This document shows positions 33,778-42,739 of a DNA stretch of 64,000 bases, in pieces. The stretch is taken from contig JXCB02000023.1 in NCBI GenBank assembly GCA_000828075.3, forward strand, positions 1,009,468-1,073,467, given 5' to 3'. Within the stretch, counting starts at the first letter, position 1; the number at the start of each line of letters is the position of its first letter. The stretch is from Tolypothrix campylonemoides VB511288 (GTDB lineage Bacteria > Cyanobacteriota > Cyanobacteriia > Cyanobacteriales > Nostocaceae). Under the pieces are notes generated by a model that was not told where the DNA came from, ran no database searches, and saw nothing but the letters and a program-made list of their open reading frames with translations. A program made the position numbers and the translations under genes.

Positions 33778-35247
33778 ATGACAAGTTTCCCAAACTTGAA
33801 CTATGGATATACAAACAACCAGCAACAACAGAACATACAGAACCCAGAATTGACACTTTCTGCTGTTGATTACAGTCTGCTGACAGATCTTTACCAGTTG
33901 ACAATGACAGCTTGTTATACAGGTGAAGGTTTAGAACAACGACGAGCAAGCTTTGAGTTGTTTGTCAGACGTTTGCCAGGCAATTTTGGCTATTTGATTG
34001 CTATGGGGCTGGCGCAAGCGTTGGAATATTTGGAAAAATTCCGCTTTAGTCCGGATGGGATCGAGGCTTTGCAGGCGACAGGAATTTTTGCTAATGCGCC
34101 CGAGAAGTTTTGGTCACTGCTGGCTGAAGGACGTTTTACTGGGGATGTTTGGGCTGTACCCGAGGGAACAGCGGTGTTTGCAAATGAACCTCTGTTGCGA
34201 GTGGAAGCACCGCTTTGGCAAGCGCAAGTGGTAGAAACTTACCTTTTAAATACCTTAAATTATCAGAGTTTGATTGCCACACGCGCGGCAAGATTACGCG
34301 ATGTGGCGTCTCAAGCAACACTGCTGGAATTTGGGACAAGACGTGCCTTTAGCCCTCAAGCGTCTTTATGGGCGGCACGTGCAGCGTTGGCTGCTGGTTT
34401 GGATGCGACATCAAACGTGTTAGCTGCGCTACAACTGGGAGAAAAACCTAGTGGTACGATGGCTCACGCTTTTGTAATGGCACTCTCAGCAATGGAAGGT
34501 AGCGAAGACCAAGCGTTCACAGTTTTTCATCAGTATTTTCCTGGTGCGCCTTTGTTAATTGATACTTACGATACTATCGCTGCTGCTCAGCGGTTGGCGG
34601 CGAAAGTCAATTCAGGAGAAATGAAATTATCAGGTGTGCGGTTGGACTCTGGTGATTTGGTTTCATTGTCAAAACAAGTGCGATCGCTTCTTCCGGGTGT
34701 ATCAATTTTTGCAAGTGGCGACTTGGACGAGTGGGAAATCGCCCGACTGGTTGCTGCTGGTGCCCAGATTGATGGTTATGGACTGGGAACGCGATTAGTG
34801 ACAGGTTCCCCTATCAATGGAGTCTACAAACTGGTGGAAATTGACGGTATCCCCGTGATGAAACACTCGAGTGGTAAAGCAACTTACCCAGGACGCAAGC
34901 AGATTTTTCGCTTGTTTGAGGAAGGGAAAGTAAAAGCAGACTGTTTGGGTTTGGCTGCACAACAGCAAACAGAGAAAACACAAGAAACAAAAGAAACAGA
35001 AAAAACAACAGATAAGAATGTAAAATTTCTTCAATCTTCGGAAGTGCCTTTATTGCAGTTGTTTCTTAAGGAAGGCAAACGAGTGCAAGCCGTAGAGACG
35101 TTAGCCGAAATTCGACAAAGAACTGCTACTTCCGTTGCTAGTTTGCCGGATGAGGCTCGGCGTTTAGATAATCCCATATCGTTGAAGGTGGAGATTTCTG
35201 CCCAGTTAGAAGAGTTGACTCAAAAGACGAAGAACAATACTGCGTAA
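33778..35247 (+). CDS. pncB: Nicotinate phosphoribosyltransferase
   Basis: A 489-residue enzyme that makes nicotinate mononucleotide from nicotinate and PRPP, feeding NAD salvage. Motifs: SLLTDLYQLTMTACYTGEG, FELFVRRLPGNFGYLIAMG, LEFGTRRAFSPQASLWAAR and RLDSGDLVSLSK, FASGDLDEWEI and GYGLGTRLVTG. Residues about 400-420 are an unusual low-complexity insertion rich in Gln, Thr, Glu and Lys (TEKTQETKETEKTT) before the C-terminal segment; the fold around it looks intact. It is the first gene of the NAD cluster and is preceded by a candidate NrtR operator. Confidence 0.94.
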   Translation: MTSFPNLNYGYTNNQQQQNIQNPELTLSAVDYSLLTDLYQLTMTACYTGEGLEQRRASFELFVRRLPGNFGYLIAMGLAQALEYLEKFRFSPDGIEALQATGIFANAPEKFWSLLAEGRFTGDVWAVPEGTAVFANEPLLRVEAPLWQAQVVETYLLNTLNYQSLIATRAARLRDVASQATLLEFGTRRAFSPQASLWAARAALAAGLDATSNVLAALQLGEKPSGTMAHAFVMALSAMEGSEDQAFTVFHQYFPGAPLLIDTYDTIAAAQRLAAKVNSGEMKLSGVRLDSGDLVSLSKQVRSLLPGVSIFASGDLDEWEIARLVAAGAQIDGYGLGTRLVTGSPINGVYKLVEIDGIPVMKHSSGKATYPGRKQIFRLFEEGKVKADCLGLAAQQQTEKTQETKETEKTTDKNVKFLQSSEVPLLQLFLKEGKRVQAVETLAEIRQRTATSVASLPDEARRLDNPISLKVEISAQLEELTQKTKNNTA

Positions 35248-35252
35248 GTAGA

Positions 35253-35282
35253 GAGGGAGTGAGGGAGGGAGTGAGGGAGTAG
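35253..35282. repeat. Polypurine GAGGGAGT microsatellite
   Basis: A run of GAGGGAGT-type units directly after pncB, the complement of the CTCCCTCA tracts at 13401, 30486 and 40748. A TAATGACT short tandem repeat follows (about 35286-35350). Confidence 0.75.
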
Positions 35283-35285
35283 AAG

Positions 35286-35350
35286 AAAACTAATGACTAA
35301 TGACTATTAATTAATGACTATTAACTAATAACTTTTAACTAATGACTATG
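35286..35350. repeat. TAATGACTA short tandem repeat running into the nadD start
   Basis: Imperfect repeats of CTAATGACTATTAA occupy the spacer between pncB and nadD and include both candidate ATG starts of nadD (35342 and 35348). The situation mirrors the dipeptidase start at 30448. Confidence 0.7.
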
Positions 35351-35932
35351 AAAGTTGCTTTATTTGGTACGAGTGCCGATCCACCAACTGCTGGGCATCA
35401 AGCGATTATCCGCTGGTTGTCAGAGCATTTTGATTATGTGGCAGTTTGGGCGGCGAATAATCCATTTAAGTCGCATCAAACACCTTTGGAACATCGGGTG
35501 GCGATGTTGCACTTGTTAATTACGGACATAAATTCGTCAAAGCACAACATTGGTTTGGAACAGGAATTAAGTAGCTTGAGAACGCTGGAAACGTTGGAGA
35601 AAGCAAAAGAGCGTTGGGGAGAGGCAGAGTTTACATTAGTGATAGGTTCAGATTTGCTAGCTCAGCTGCCTCATTGGTATCGTATTGAAGATTTGTTGCA
35701 GCAAGTACAACTTTTAGTCGTACAGCGTCCGGGATATGCAATAGATGAATCTAGCTTGCTCTTCGTGCAAAATCTTGGGGGGGAAGTCACAGTTGCCAAT
35801 TTTATTGGTCCAGATGTGTCCTCGACAGCTTATCGTGAAAATGGTGACAAGGAAGCCCTAACACCTCTTGTCGTTGACTATATTCATAAAGAGCATTTGT
35901 ACAAATGTTTGTCCGAAAATTTGACTTGTTGA
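35348..35932 (+). CDS. nadD: Nicotinate-nucleotide adenylyltransferase
   Basis: About 194 residues from ATG 35348 (MKVALFGTSADPPTAGHQAI); an ATG two codons earlier lies inside a TAATGAC repeat. It transfers AMP from ATP to nicotinate mononucleotide. The nucleotidyltransferase motif appears as the variant PPTAGH of the (H/T)xGH signature, WAANNPFKSH follows, and DVSSTAYRENG matches the C-terminal SSTxxR motif. It sits between pncB and nrtR, as expected for an NAD operon. Confidence 0.92.
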   Translation: MKVALFGTSADPPTAGHQAIIRWLSEHFDYVAVWAANNPFKSHQTPLEHRVAMLHLLITDINSSKHNIGLEQELSSLRTLETLEKAKERWGEAEFTLVIGSDLLAQLPHWYRIEDLLQQVQLLVVQRPGYAIDESSLLFVQNLGGEVTVANFIGPDVSSTAYRENGDKEALTPLVVDYIHKEHLYKCLSENLTC

Positions 35933-36020
35933 ACTATGAGCGCCTCCGCTACCATAGAATTCCGCCACCCCTAAACCCTCTAGCTTTAAGGAAAAGCAAG
36001 GCTTTGAACAATTAGTTTCC

Positions 36021-36767
36021 ATGCCAGGACGCAACCAAAGAAAGATTGCAGACGAGTTAAAACAACCACCTTTAGCAGATTTCAAAGTTGGTGTTGATAA
36101 CGTAATTTTCTCTGTAGATACTGCACAAAATCGACTGCTAGTTTTATTAGTCATGAGGCAGCAGGAGCCATTTTTAAATCATTGGAGTCTTCCTGGTACT
36201 TTGGTGCGTCAAGGTGAGTCTTTAGAAGATGCTGCTTATCGCATTATGGCTGAAAAAATCCGGGTAAACAACCTTTATTTGGAGCAGCTGTATACTTTTG
36301 GAGGTCCTGAACGAGATCCACGAGAAGCAACCGGTTGTTATGGTGTGCGTTATCTATCAGTCAGTTACTTTGCCCTTGTACGGTTTGAGGAAGCAGAATT
36401 GATTACTGATGGAGTTACTGGAATAGCTTGGTACCCAGTAAAGCAAGTGCCGCAATTAGCTTTTGACCATAACAAAATTTTGGCATATGGACACAGGCGT
36501 TTGCGAAATAAGTTGGAGTATAGCCCAGTGGCGTTTGAAGTTTTGCCAGAAATGTTTACTTTAAATGATTTATACCAGTTATATACTACAGTTTTAGGGG
36601 AAAATTTTTCTGATTACTCTAATTTTCGAGCGCGTCTCCTCAAGTTAGGTTTTTTATGTGATACAGGAATAAAAGTGTCGCGTGGTGCTGGTCGTCCAGC
36701 AAGTTTATATCGTTTTGATGCCGAAGCTTTTGCTCCATTTAAAGATAAACCTTTAGTTTTTATTTAA
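36021..36767 (+). CDS. nrtR: NrtR-type Nudix transcriptional regulator of NAD genes
   Basis: A 248-residue protein with an N-terminal Nudix-like domain and a C-terminal winged helix ([20 protein letters not shown], then [12 protein letters not shown] and [13 protein letters not shown]). The Nudix box is degenerate: [20 protein letters not shown] lacks the usual REXXEE acidic pair (R-I-M-A-E-K), as expected for a regulator that has lost hydrolase activity. NrtR repressors sense ADP-ribose and control NAD synthesis and salvage. The genes around it (pncB, nadD, nadE) and the palindrome at 33723-33745 fit that role closely. Confidence 0.88.
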   Translation: MPGRNQRKIADELKQPPLADFKVGVDNVIFSVDTAQNRLLVLLVMRQQEPFLNHWSLPGTLVRQGESLEDAAYRIMAEKIRVNNLYLEQLYTFGGPERDPREATGCYGVRYLSVSYFALVRFEEAELITDGVTGIAWYPVKQVPQLAFDHNKILAYGHRRLRNKLEYSPVAFEVLPEMFTLNDLYQLYTTVLGENFSDYSNFRARLLKLGFLCDTGIKVSRGAGRPASLYRFDAEAFAPFKDKPLVFI

Positions 36768-36788
36768 TTGTAAATATGCAAAAAGATT

Positions 36789-37085
36789 ATGAAAGAACCA
36801 AACGATTGTTCTAATATCCAAGAAATCCGTCAAGAAATTGATGCAATTGACAAGGAAGTCATCGCAGCTTTGGGGAGAAGATTTGCATACGTGAAAGCGG
36901 CGGCGAAGTTTAAAATAAGTGAAACAAGTGTAAAAGCACCAAACAGATTGAACTCTATGTTACAGGAGAGACGTGCTTGGGCTGAAGAAGCAGGGTTAAA
37001 TCCAGAGGTCATTGAAAAGCTTTATCGAGATTTGGTCAATTATTTTATTGATGAAGAAATGAAACATTGGCAAAACAAGATTTAA
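36789..37085 (+). CDS. PchB/AroQ-type isochorismate-pyruvate lyase or chorismate mutase
   Basis: A 98-residue AroQ-fold protein. It aligns without gaps to Pseudomonas PchB as I recall that sequence: DC at 6-7, EIRQEIDAID (12-21), ALGRRFAYVKAA (27-38), and SMLQERRAWAEEAGL (56-70). The catalytic residues R14, R31 and K42 are all present; PchB Q90 is E90 here, the residue used by yeast chorismate mutase. So it may be a lyase making salicylate, a mutase making prephenate, or both. It lies 22 bp after nrtR and upstream of nadE, which is unusual company. Confidence 0.82.
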   Translation: MKEPNDCSNIQEIRQEIDAIDKEVIAALGRRFAYVKAAAKFKISETSVKAPNRLNSMLQERRAWAEEAGLNPEVIEKLYRDLVNYFIDEEMKHWQNKI

Positions 37086-37376
37086 TTATCTATATGCGCC
37101 TTATATGTTCATTGATCTATTATCTACTGATATCAATTCTCCATGAAGATGCACTTAATATTAGAAAATAAACCGCCAATAACGCTAATAACGCCAAGAA
37201 ATAAAGGAAGATTTATTGCAAGTTTATAGGGAATTGGTATGAAACTCGAAACATCACATTTATATAAAAAATATAAAAAAATATTTTAATTATCTGTGTT
37301 CATCTGTGCCCATCTGTGGTTTTACATAAAAATTTCAAATTTCTGCCAGAAGTCTACCCTCTAATTCAAAATTAAA
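37086..37376. other. Intergenic region with dispersed repeat copy 3
   Basis: A 291-bp AT-rich gap before nadE. It includes the CACAGATGGA-type repeat (37292-37319, inverted) and no palindrome like that before pncB. It may carry a separate nadE promoter. Confidence 0.45.
37292..37319. repeat. Dispersed CACAGATGGA tandem repeat, copy 3 (inverted)
   Basis: ATCTGTGTTCATCTGTG followed by CCCATCTGTGG, same orientation as copy 2 and opposite to copy 1 at 18205-18233. Confidence 0.7.
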
Positions 37377-39080
37377 ATGAAAATTGCGATCGCTCAAATT
37401 AATCCTACAATTGGTGATTTGCCTGGAAATGCCAGACAAATTCTGGAAGCAGCACAAAAAGCAGTCTCAGAAGGTGCGCGTTTGTTGCTAACACCAGAAC
37501 TTTCTTTATGTGGCTATCCTCCGCGCGATTTGTTGCTGAATCCAACTTTTCTACAAGCAATGTCTACTGCTGTACAACAATTAGCAAGAGATTTGCCACC
37601 AGAACTTGCTGTGTTGGTAGGAACCGTTGAAGAGAATTTACAAGCACACAAGACGGGTGGAAAAACTTTATTTAATACCATTGCTTTATTAGAAAAAGGT
37701 AGGGTGCAGCAACTTTTTCACAAGCGCCTTTTGCCAACTTATGATGTGTTTGATGAACATCGCTATTTTGAAGCTGGTTCAGAAGCGAATTATTTCACAT
37801 TAGATGATGTTCCGATTGGTGTGACGATTTGCGAAGATTTGTGGAATGATGAAGACTTTTGGGGCAAGAGAAGTTATATCACGAATCCCATTGCTGACTT
37901 AGCAATTTTGGGTGTAGATTTTATTGTGAATTTGTCTGCTTCTCCTTACAGTTTTGGCAAGCAGAAGTTTCGAGAAGCAATGCTGAAGCATAGTGCACTG
38001 CGTTTTCGGCAACCGATTATTTATGCTAATCAAGTCGGGGGCAATGATGATTTAATTTTTGATGGCAGAAGTTTTGCCTTGAATCGTCAAGGTGAAATAG
38101 TGTGCCGTGCGTATGGTTTTGAACAAGATTTGGTCGTCGTGGAATTTGATGAGGTACAACGAGATTTACAGTTAGGTTCCATATCACCAGAATACGAGTC
38201 TGACGATGAGGAAATTTGGCAGGCTTTGGTTTTAGGATTGCGAGATTATGTCCGCAAGTGTGGCTTTTTTAAGGTGCTGCTGGGGTTAAGTGGCGGAGTA
38301 GATTCTTCATTGGTGGCGGCGATCGCTAGCGCTGCATTAGGTAAAGAAAATGTCCTCGGTGTTCTCATGCCTTCCCCTTACAGTTCTGACCATTCTATCA
38401 GTGATGCTTTAGCATTAGCAGAAAATCTTGGGATTAAAACCCACACCATCCCAATAGGGGAGTTAATGCAAGGATATGACAAGACGCTAGCCGAGTTGTT
38501 TGCTGGAACAGAGTTTGGATTGGCAGAGGAAAATCTTCAATCCCGAATTAGGGGGAATTTATTGATGGCAATTTCCAATAAATTCGGTCATCTCCTCCTA
38601 TCGACTGGTAATAAATCAGAAATGGCAGTTGGTTACTGCACGCTTTACGGTGATATGAATGGAGGGTTAGCAGTGATTGCTGATGTGCCTAAAACGCGTG
38701 TTTACTCGATTTGCCAATGGTTAAATAGCAATCGTGAAATTATCCCACAAAATGTCCTCAGCAAACCACCGAGCGCTGAACTTAAACCTGGTCAAGTTGA
38801 CCAAGATTCGCTACCGCCTTACGATATTCTGGACGACATCTTACAACGCTTGATTCACAACCATGAGTCTACAGCAGAAATTGTCGCAGCAGGTCATGAC
38901 CCAGCGACTGTAGACAGAATCATTACTTTAGTGGCACGTGCAGAATTTAAACGGCGACAAGCACCCCCAGGGTTGAAAATTACAGATCGCGCTTTTGGGA
39001 CTGGTTGGCGAATGCCTATTGCTAGTAAATGGGCTGCTATCAAAAATAGTTACAATCGAGTTTTCTCTCTACAGCAATAG
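37377..39080 (+). CDS. nadE: Glutamine-dependent NAD+ synthase
   Basis: A 567-residue two-domain enzyme that amidates nicotinate adenine dinucleotide, the last step of NAD synthesis. The N-terminal nitrilase-type glutaminase domain (about 1-260) has its Glu in LLTPELSLCGYPPRDLL, Lys in HKRLLPTYDVFDEHRYF and Cys in GVTICEDLW. The C-terminal synthetase domain carries the pyrophosphate loop LGLSGGVDSSLVAAIA, then GNKSEMAVGYCTLYGDMNGG and the substrate loop RAEFKRRQAPPG. Both domains are complete. It ends the NAD cluster and lies 51 bp before dapB. Confidence 0.96.
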   Translation: MKIAIAQINPTIGDLPGNARQILEAAQKAVSEGARLLLTPELSLCGYPPRDLLLNPTFLQAMSTAVQQLARDLPPELAVLVGTVEENLQAHKTGGKTLFNTIALLEKGRVQQLFHKRLLPTYDVFDEHRYFEAGSEANYFTLDDVPIGVTICEDLWNDEDFWGKRSYITNPIADLAILGVDFIVNLSASPYSFGKQKFREAMLKHSALRFRQPIIYANQVGGNDDLIFDGRSFALNRQGEIVCRAYGFEQDLVVVEFDEVQRDLQLGSISPEYESDDEEIWQALVLGLRDYVRKCGFFKVLLGLSGGVDSSLVAAIASAALGKENVLGVLMPSPYSSDHSISDALALAENLGIKTHTIPIGELMQGYDKTLAELFAGTEFGLAEENLQSRIRGNLLMAISNKFGHLLLSTGNKSEMAVGYCTLYGDMNGGLAVIADVPKTRVYSICQWLNSNREIIPQNVLSKPPSAELKPGQVDQDSLPPYDILDDILQRLIHNHESTAEIVAAGHDPATVDRIITLVARAEFKRRQAPPGLKITDRAFGTGWRMPIASKWAAIKNSYNRVFSLQQ

Positions 39081-39131
39081 CTCCCCTGCTGGATTTACAA
39101 TGCCTTTGTTGATGTAAAAAGTATTTCTCTT

Positions 39132-39962
39132 ATGGTGAATCAAGGTCCAATCCCAGTTGTGATCATCGGTGCTGCGGGCAAAATGGGTCGTGAGGTCGTA
39201 AAAGCGGTGGCGCAAGCACCAGATATGAATCTTGTGGGTGCGATTGATACAACTCCCGAACATCAAGGGAAGGATGCAGGAGAACTGGCGGGTTTAGGTG
39301 AAGCTTTGGAAATTCCAATTACCAATCAATTGGAACCGATGCTGGCTTTTGCATCTCAAGAAAGACAGCCAGGGGTGATGGTTGATTTTACTCATCCCAA
39401 TTCTGTGTATGACAACGTTCGTAGTGCGATCGCCTATGGTCTTCGTCCGGTTGTGGGTACCACCGGGTTAAGTCAAGAACAAATTCAAGATTTAGCAGAA
39501 TTTGCGGATAAGGCGAGTACGGGATGTTTAATTATTCCCAACTTTTGTATTGGCGTGGTGCTACTGCAACAAGCAGCAGTCGCCGCGTCTCAATATTTTG
39601 ACCACGTTGAGATTATTGAACTGCATCACAACCAAAAAGCTGATGCTCCCAGCGGTACAGCAATTCAAACGGCTCAAATATTAGCAGAATTTGGTAAAAT
39701 ATATAACGAGCCTCTTGTGGAAGAAACGGAGAAATTACCCGGAGCGCGGGGTAGCCAAACCGACGATGGCATTAGAATTCATAGCGTTCGTTTACCGGGA
39801 CTGATTGCTCATCAAGAAGTGATTTTTGGTGCTGCTGGTCAAATTTATACCCTGAGACATGATACAAGCGATCGCGCTGCTTATATGCCAGGAGTCCTAC
39901 TGGCAATTCGTAAAGTCCTCCAGTTAAAGTCGTTAGTATATGGATTAGAAAAAATTCTTTAA
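39132..39962 (+). CDS. dapB: 4-hydroxy-tetrahydrodipicolinate reductase
   Basis: A 276-residue DapB, which reduces the dipicolinate intermediate of lysine and peptidoglycan (meso-DAP) synthesis with NAD(P)H. It has the N-terminal [11 protein letters not shown] dinucleotide loop, [22 protein letters not shown], the catalytic [15 protein letters not shown] motif and [20 protein letters not shown]. The length is typical. It follows nadE after 51 bp and may be co-transcribed with it. Confidence 0.96.
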   Translation: MVNQGPIPVVIIGAAGKMGREVVKAVAQAPDMNLVGAIDTTPEHQGKDAGELAGLGEALEIPITNQLEPMLAFASQERQPGVMVDFTHPNSVYDNVRSAIAYGLRPVVGTTGLSQEQIQDLAEFADKASTGCLIIPNFCIGVVLLQQAAVAASQYFDHVEIIELHHNQKADAPSGTAIQTAQILAEFGKIYNEPLVEETEKLPGARGSQTDDGIRIHSVRLPGLIAHQEVIFGAAGQIYTLRHDTSDRAAYMPGVLLAIRKVLQLKSLVYGLEKIL

Positions 39963-39997
39963 AATCCTTAGCACTCACCACTTAGAACTTAGCGCTC

Positions 39998-40684
39998 ATG
40001 ATAGTCCCACTGACTCGCCAGAAATTTGAACAACTCATTCCTCTAATTGCCACTGGTCTACAGTACAAATACTACTGGGGGAACTTTTCAGACTTTTTGC
40101 AGCGGCTACTGATTTCTGTAGTGGCAGTTGCTATTGTTTTCCTTGTCAAAGTTTTTCTGGGAATTGATTTTGGTATCGTATTTTTGATCGGGCTAATTGG
40201 TGCTCTTTACTGGCTATGGGGACCAGTGTTTTGGGCAAGTATGCGGAATGCGAAATGCCGCCGTTACAAGTACAGCGGTTTTCTCCGTGGTCGAGTGCTG
40301 GATTACTGGATTACAGAAGAGTTGATTGGTAAACAGGAAACTGTCGATAAAAAAGGCGATTTGGTGATTGTCGAAAACCGAGAAAAACGGATTCACTTGG
40401 AAGTCGGCGATGACACAGGATTTACTGTTGAGTATCAAGCGCCCTTGCGGGTTGCCTACAAAGTCATTGCTCGCGGTCAGAGGGCAGAATTATTGGTTAT
40501 GTCGAATCGTCCAGATTTGAGCAGTATTGACGAAATTTCCGATATTTATATTCCCAGTCGTGACTTATGGGTAAGTGATTATCCTTGTATCCAACGTGAT
40601 TTCTTTACTGGGGTCAGTAGCCGCCTGCGCCGCGATGAAGAAGATGAAAGACCGCGTCGCCGTCGCCGTAGGGTGGAGAGGTAG
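39998..40684 (+). CDS. Cyanobacterial membrane protein of unknown function
   Basis: A 228-residue protein with two close hydrophobic segments at about 35-75 (RLLISVVAVAIVFLVKVFLG and FGIVFLIGLIGALYWLWGPV) and a soluble, mixed C-terminal domain (RVLDYWITEELIGKQET onwards). It ends in an Arg/Glu-rich tail (DEEDERPRRRRRRVER). It starts 35 bp after dapB and reads in the same direction, so co-transcription is possible. I do not recognise a functional motif. Confidence 0.72.
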   Translation: MIVPLTRQKFEQLIPLIATGLQYKYYWGNFSDFLQRLLISVVAVAIVFLVKVFLGIDFGIVFLIGLIGALYWLWGPVFWASMRNAKCRRYKYSGFLRGRVLDYWITEELIGKQETVDKKGDLVIVENREKRIHLEVGDDTGFTVEYQAPLRVAYKVIARGQRAELLVMSNRPDLSSIDEISDIYIPSRDLWVSDYPCIQRDFFTGVSSRLRRDEEDERPRRRRRRVER

Positions 40685-40747
40685 AGGAGATGAGGAAGAT
40701 GAGGAGGATAAATCAATTCAAAATTCATCTCTGTACGGCATTAGCAG

Positions 40748-40787
40748 TCTCCCTCCCTCACTCCCTCACTTCCTCACTCCCTCCCTT
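40748..40787. repeat. Polypyrimidine CTCCCTCA microsatellite
   Basis: CTCCCTCCCTCACTCCCTC-type tract between the Arg-tailed membrane protein gene and psb32, like 13401-13465. Confidence 0.8.
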
Positions 40788-40797
40788 TGCCAAAGGT

Positions 40798-41607
40798 CTA
40801 CGATTCAGTACTAGGAGAAGACCGACTGAAAATAGGGGAAAGGTAAGCAACCAAAGCACCGATGAGGAAACCAGAAATATTGCGAATGATAGGTAGCCAC
40901 TCGCTTGTTCGTGTAACTACTGGTCCAAGACCGAAGGCAAGAAATAAGATTCCCCATAAAGGAGAGAAGATTAAAGCCCATTGCCAAGCAAAAATTTGTC
41001 CCTCTTCACGAGGTTGAGATGCCAATCCACAGATGATTCCACCAATAACTGAAGTAATCAGAGTCAGAATCCACTGCTCGCGTGGTAGCCCGGGAACGAC
41101 AGCGCAACCACCCTGACGCAAACAGGTTTTCACTGTTTCCATAGCTTGGAGAATGGCTTCGTCTTCGCCCTGTTCTCGCACAAAATACAAATTGCCAAAG
41201 CGGGTTTGCAATTCAATCCAGAAAGTGCGTGAGAGGAGTTCATAAACCGCGTCGCCGACACTAAAGCTGAGAATGTTACCACCACGAGAATCAGCAACCA
41301 ATAAAACGCTTTTGTCATCCAAACCCCAAAACTTGATCACTGCGCGACCTGGAGTACGGTCATATTGGGTTAATACTCGCAGTTTCCAGCCGGTTTCGGC
41401 TTCAAATTGCTCTAGTTCCTTAACAAGTTTTTCTTCTTGAACGCTGGTCAGAGATTTCGCTAAATCTACAACTGGGGTTGGGGTATCGGGTAGTAATTCA
41501 GGATTGTCATAAGCGTATGCGCTGGGAGAATGCGTTGCCCAGATTGACCCAGCTAGGAAAAATACTGTCACAAAAGCCAGAATTCGTCGCCAAAAACTAT
41601 GCTGCAT
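40798..41607 (-). CDS. psb32: Photosystem II repair protein Psb32 (TPM domain)
   Basis: A 269-residue TPM-domain protein. It has a signal peptide (RRILAFVTVFFLAGSIWATH) and a TPM domain from about 35 to 170 (TPVVDLAKSLTSVQEEKLVK, TGWKLRVLTQYDRTPG, SVLLVADSRGGNILSFSVGD). Two or more C-terminal membrane helices follow (QWALIFSPLWGILFLAFGLG). Psb32 protects and helps repair photosystem II in the thylakoid. No operon partner is apparent; a repeat-rich spacer separates it from the convergent gene. Confidence 0.9.
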   Translation of the reverse strand: MQHSFWRRILAFVTVFFLAGSIWATHSPSAYAYDNPELLPDTPTPVVDLAKSLTSVQEEKLVKELEQFEAETGWKLRVLTQYDRTPGRAVIKFWGLDDKSVLLVADSRGGNILSFSVGDAVYELLSRTFWIELQTRFGNLYFVREQGEDEAILQAMETVKTCLRQGGCAVVPGLPREQWILTLITSVIGGIICGLASQPREEGQIFAWQWALIFSPLWGILFLAFGLGPVVTRTSEWLPIIRNISGFLIGALVAYLSPIFSRSSPSTES

Positions 41608-41738
41608 AAGCTTTTTTATACAAATCTCAACAGAAAAAGTGATGTTGTTTTAAAAGAGTACGCGAAAAGTGATACTTCTTTACACTTTTTAACTGTAATC
41701 TAATCTAATGCTTTAGATCCAGAACTTACAAGCTTAGA

Positions 41739-41784
41739 TATATGAGAAAAAGGGCACAAAGCACTGCGCCCCCACTCTCATATA
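41739..41784 (-). terminator. Stem-loop downstream of the DUF948-like gene
   Basis: On the minus strand, TATATGAGA and TCTCATATA (41739-41747, 41776-41784) can pair around a GC-rich centre with GTGGGGGCGC and GTGCCC, followed by an A/T-rich stretch. It starts 12 bp after the stop at 41796. Confidence 0.5.
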
Positions 41785-41795
41785 CTTTTGCCACG

Positions 41796-42377
41796 TTATT
41801 CTTTATCAGACCAATTCTCAGATTCTGTCTGACGCTGTAAATCTTCTTGCTCAAAACTGGTTTCCCAATCAGCAGCATCGTTGTAATCGTTGTTGATGCT
41901 GTAACCTTGCGTATTTGTGAAGCGATTTTCTTGCCTTAAGGCTTGCCGTTCTTGCAATGTTAGCTTTGATTTTTGAGATGGCGGCAGACGGTCAACTGTT
42001 CGTTTTGAAGATTTGGAGCGAGTAAACGATTTCCAGGCAGCTTTCACACCGACCATGATACTGCGCGTGCCGGCTTGAACGTTTTGCGCTTGCTTTTTGG
42101 CACTATCGATGCTTTGATCCACTTGTTTGACGACTTGACCAGCACTTTTTACACCATCACTGACATCATCAGTTAAGTCAGTGATTTCCAAACTGGTCAT
42201 ACGAATGGCATCTAGAGTGGGTGGTAACTCTTTATAGAGAGTATCAAATAATTTTTCTGCACTGCGGGCTGCTCTTGCTAATTCCTGCAAAGCTGGTATC
42301 GCCGCCACCAAAACAGCAGTGAGACTGGCGGCGACTAGGAGTATGGACAGTCCCAGCCAAAACAGGGGGTCAATCAC
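41796..42377 (-). CDS. DUF948 family membrane-anchored protein
   Basis: A 193-residue protein with an N-terminal membrane helix (FWLGLSILLVAASLTAVLVA) and a long helical region (ELARAARSAEKLFDTLYKEL, then SLEITDLTDDVSDGVKSAGQ and VVKQVDQSIDSAKKQAQNV). The tail is polar and Gln/Glu-rich. This is the DUF948 layout seen in many cyanobacterial and Gram-positive proteins, of unknown role. It follows the YtxH-like gene by 14 bp on the same strand, so the two probably form an operon. Confidence 0.85.
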   Translation of the reverse strand: MIDPLFWLGLSILLVAASLTAVLVAAIPALQELARAARSAEKLFDTLYKELPPTLDAIRMTSLEITDLTDDVSDGVKSAGQVVKQVDQSIDSAKKQAQNVQAGTRSIMVGVKAAWKSFTRSKSSKRTVDRLPPSQKSKLTLQERQALRQENRFTNTQGYSINNDYNDAADWETSFEQEDLQRQTESENWSDKE

Positions 42378-42391
42378 TTTAATATCTTCTA

Positions 42392-42739
42392 CTAGCTATC
42401 TAAATGTTGAGAAAGGGTATCGGACTTTTGTTGAGCATTTTGCTGCTTCACTGCTTGGCTTTCTCGCAAACTGGCATCTACGCCAGCGGCGATCGCTTCC
42501 CGCAGTCGTTCCAAAGTCTCATCCCAGTTAGAGCGTGCGTTTGCAGAAAGGCGATCTGCTTGTATTTGCACACTCGTTGATATGTCTTCTGCCAGTTCTG
42601 GTAACGCACTAGCAGATTTCTTCAAGAGTTGACGAGTTTCGCGCCCCGTACGTGGAGCAATGAGCAACCCGGTCAAAGCACCAATGGTAGCTCCGAGCAT
42701 CATACCACCAACAAATAATCCAGAACGGTTGTTAGACAT
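42392..42739 (-). CDS. YtxH-like small membrane protein
   Basis: A 115-residue protein with the YtxH glycine-rich membrane segment (GLFVGGMMLGATIGALTGLL) followed by APRTGRETRQLLKKSA and a long helical tail. YtxH-type proteins are linked to general stress responses in other bacteria, but their molecular role is not known. It is the first gene of a likely operon with the DUF948-type gene. Confidence 0.85.
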   Translation of the reverse strand: MSNNRSGLFVGGMMLGATIGALTGLLIAPRTGRETRQLLKKSASALPELAEDISTSVQIQADRLSANARSNWDETLERLREAIAAGVDASLRESQAVKQQNAQQKSDTLSQHLDS

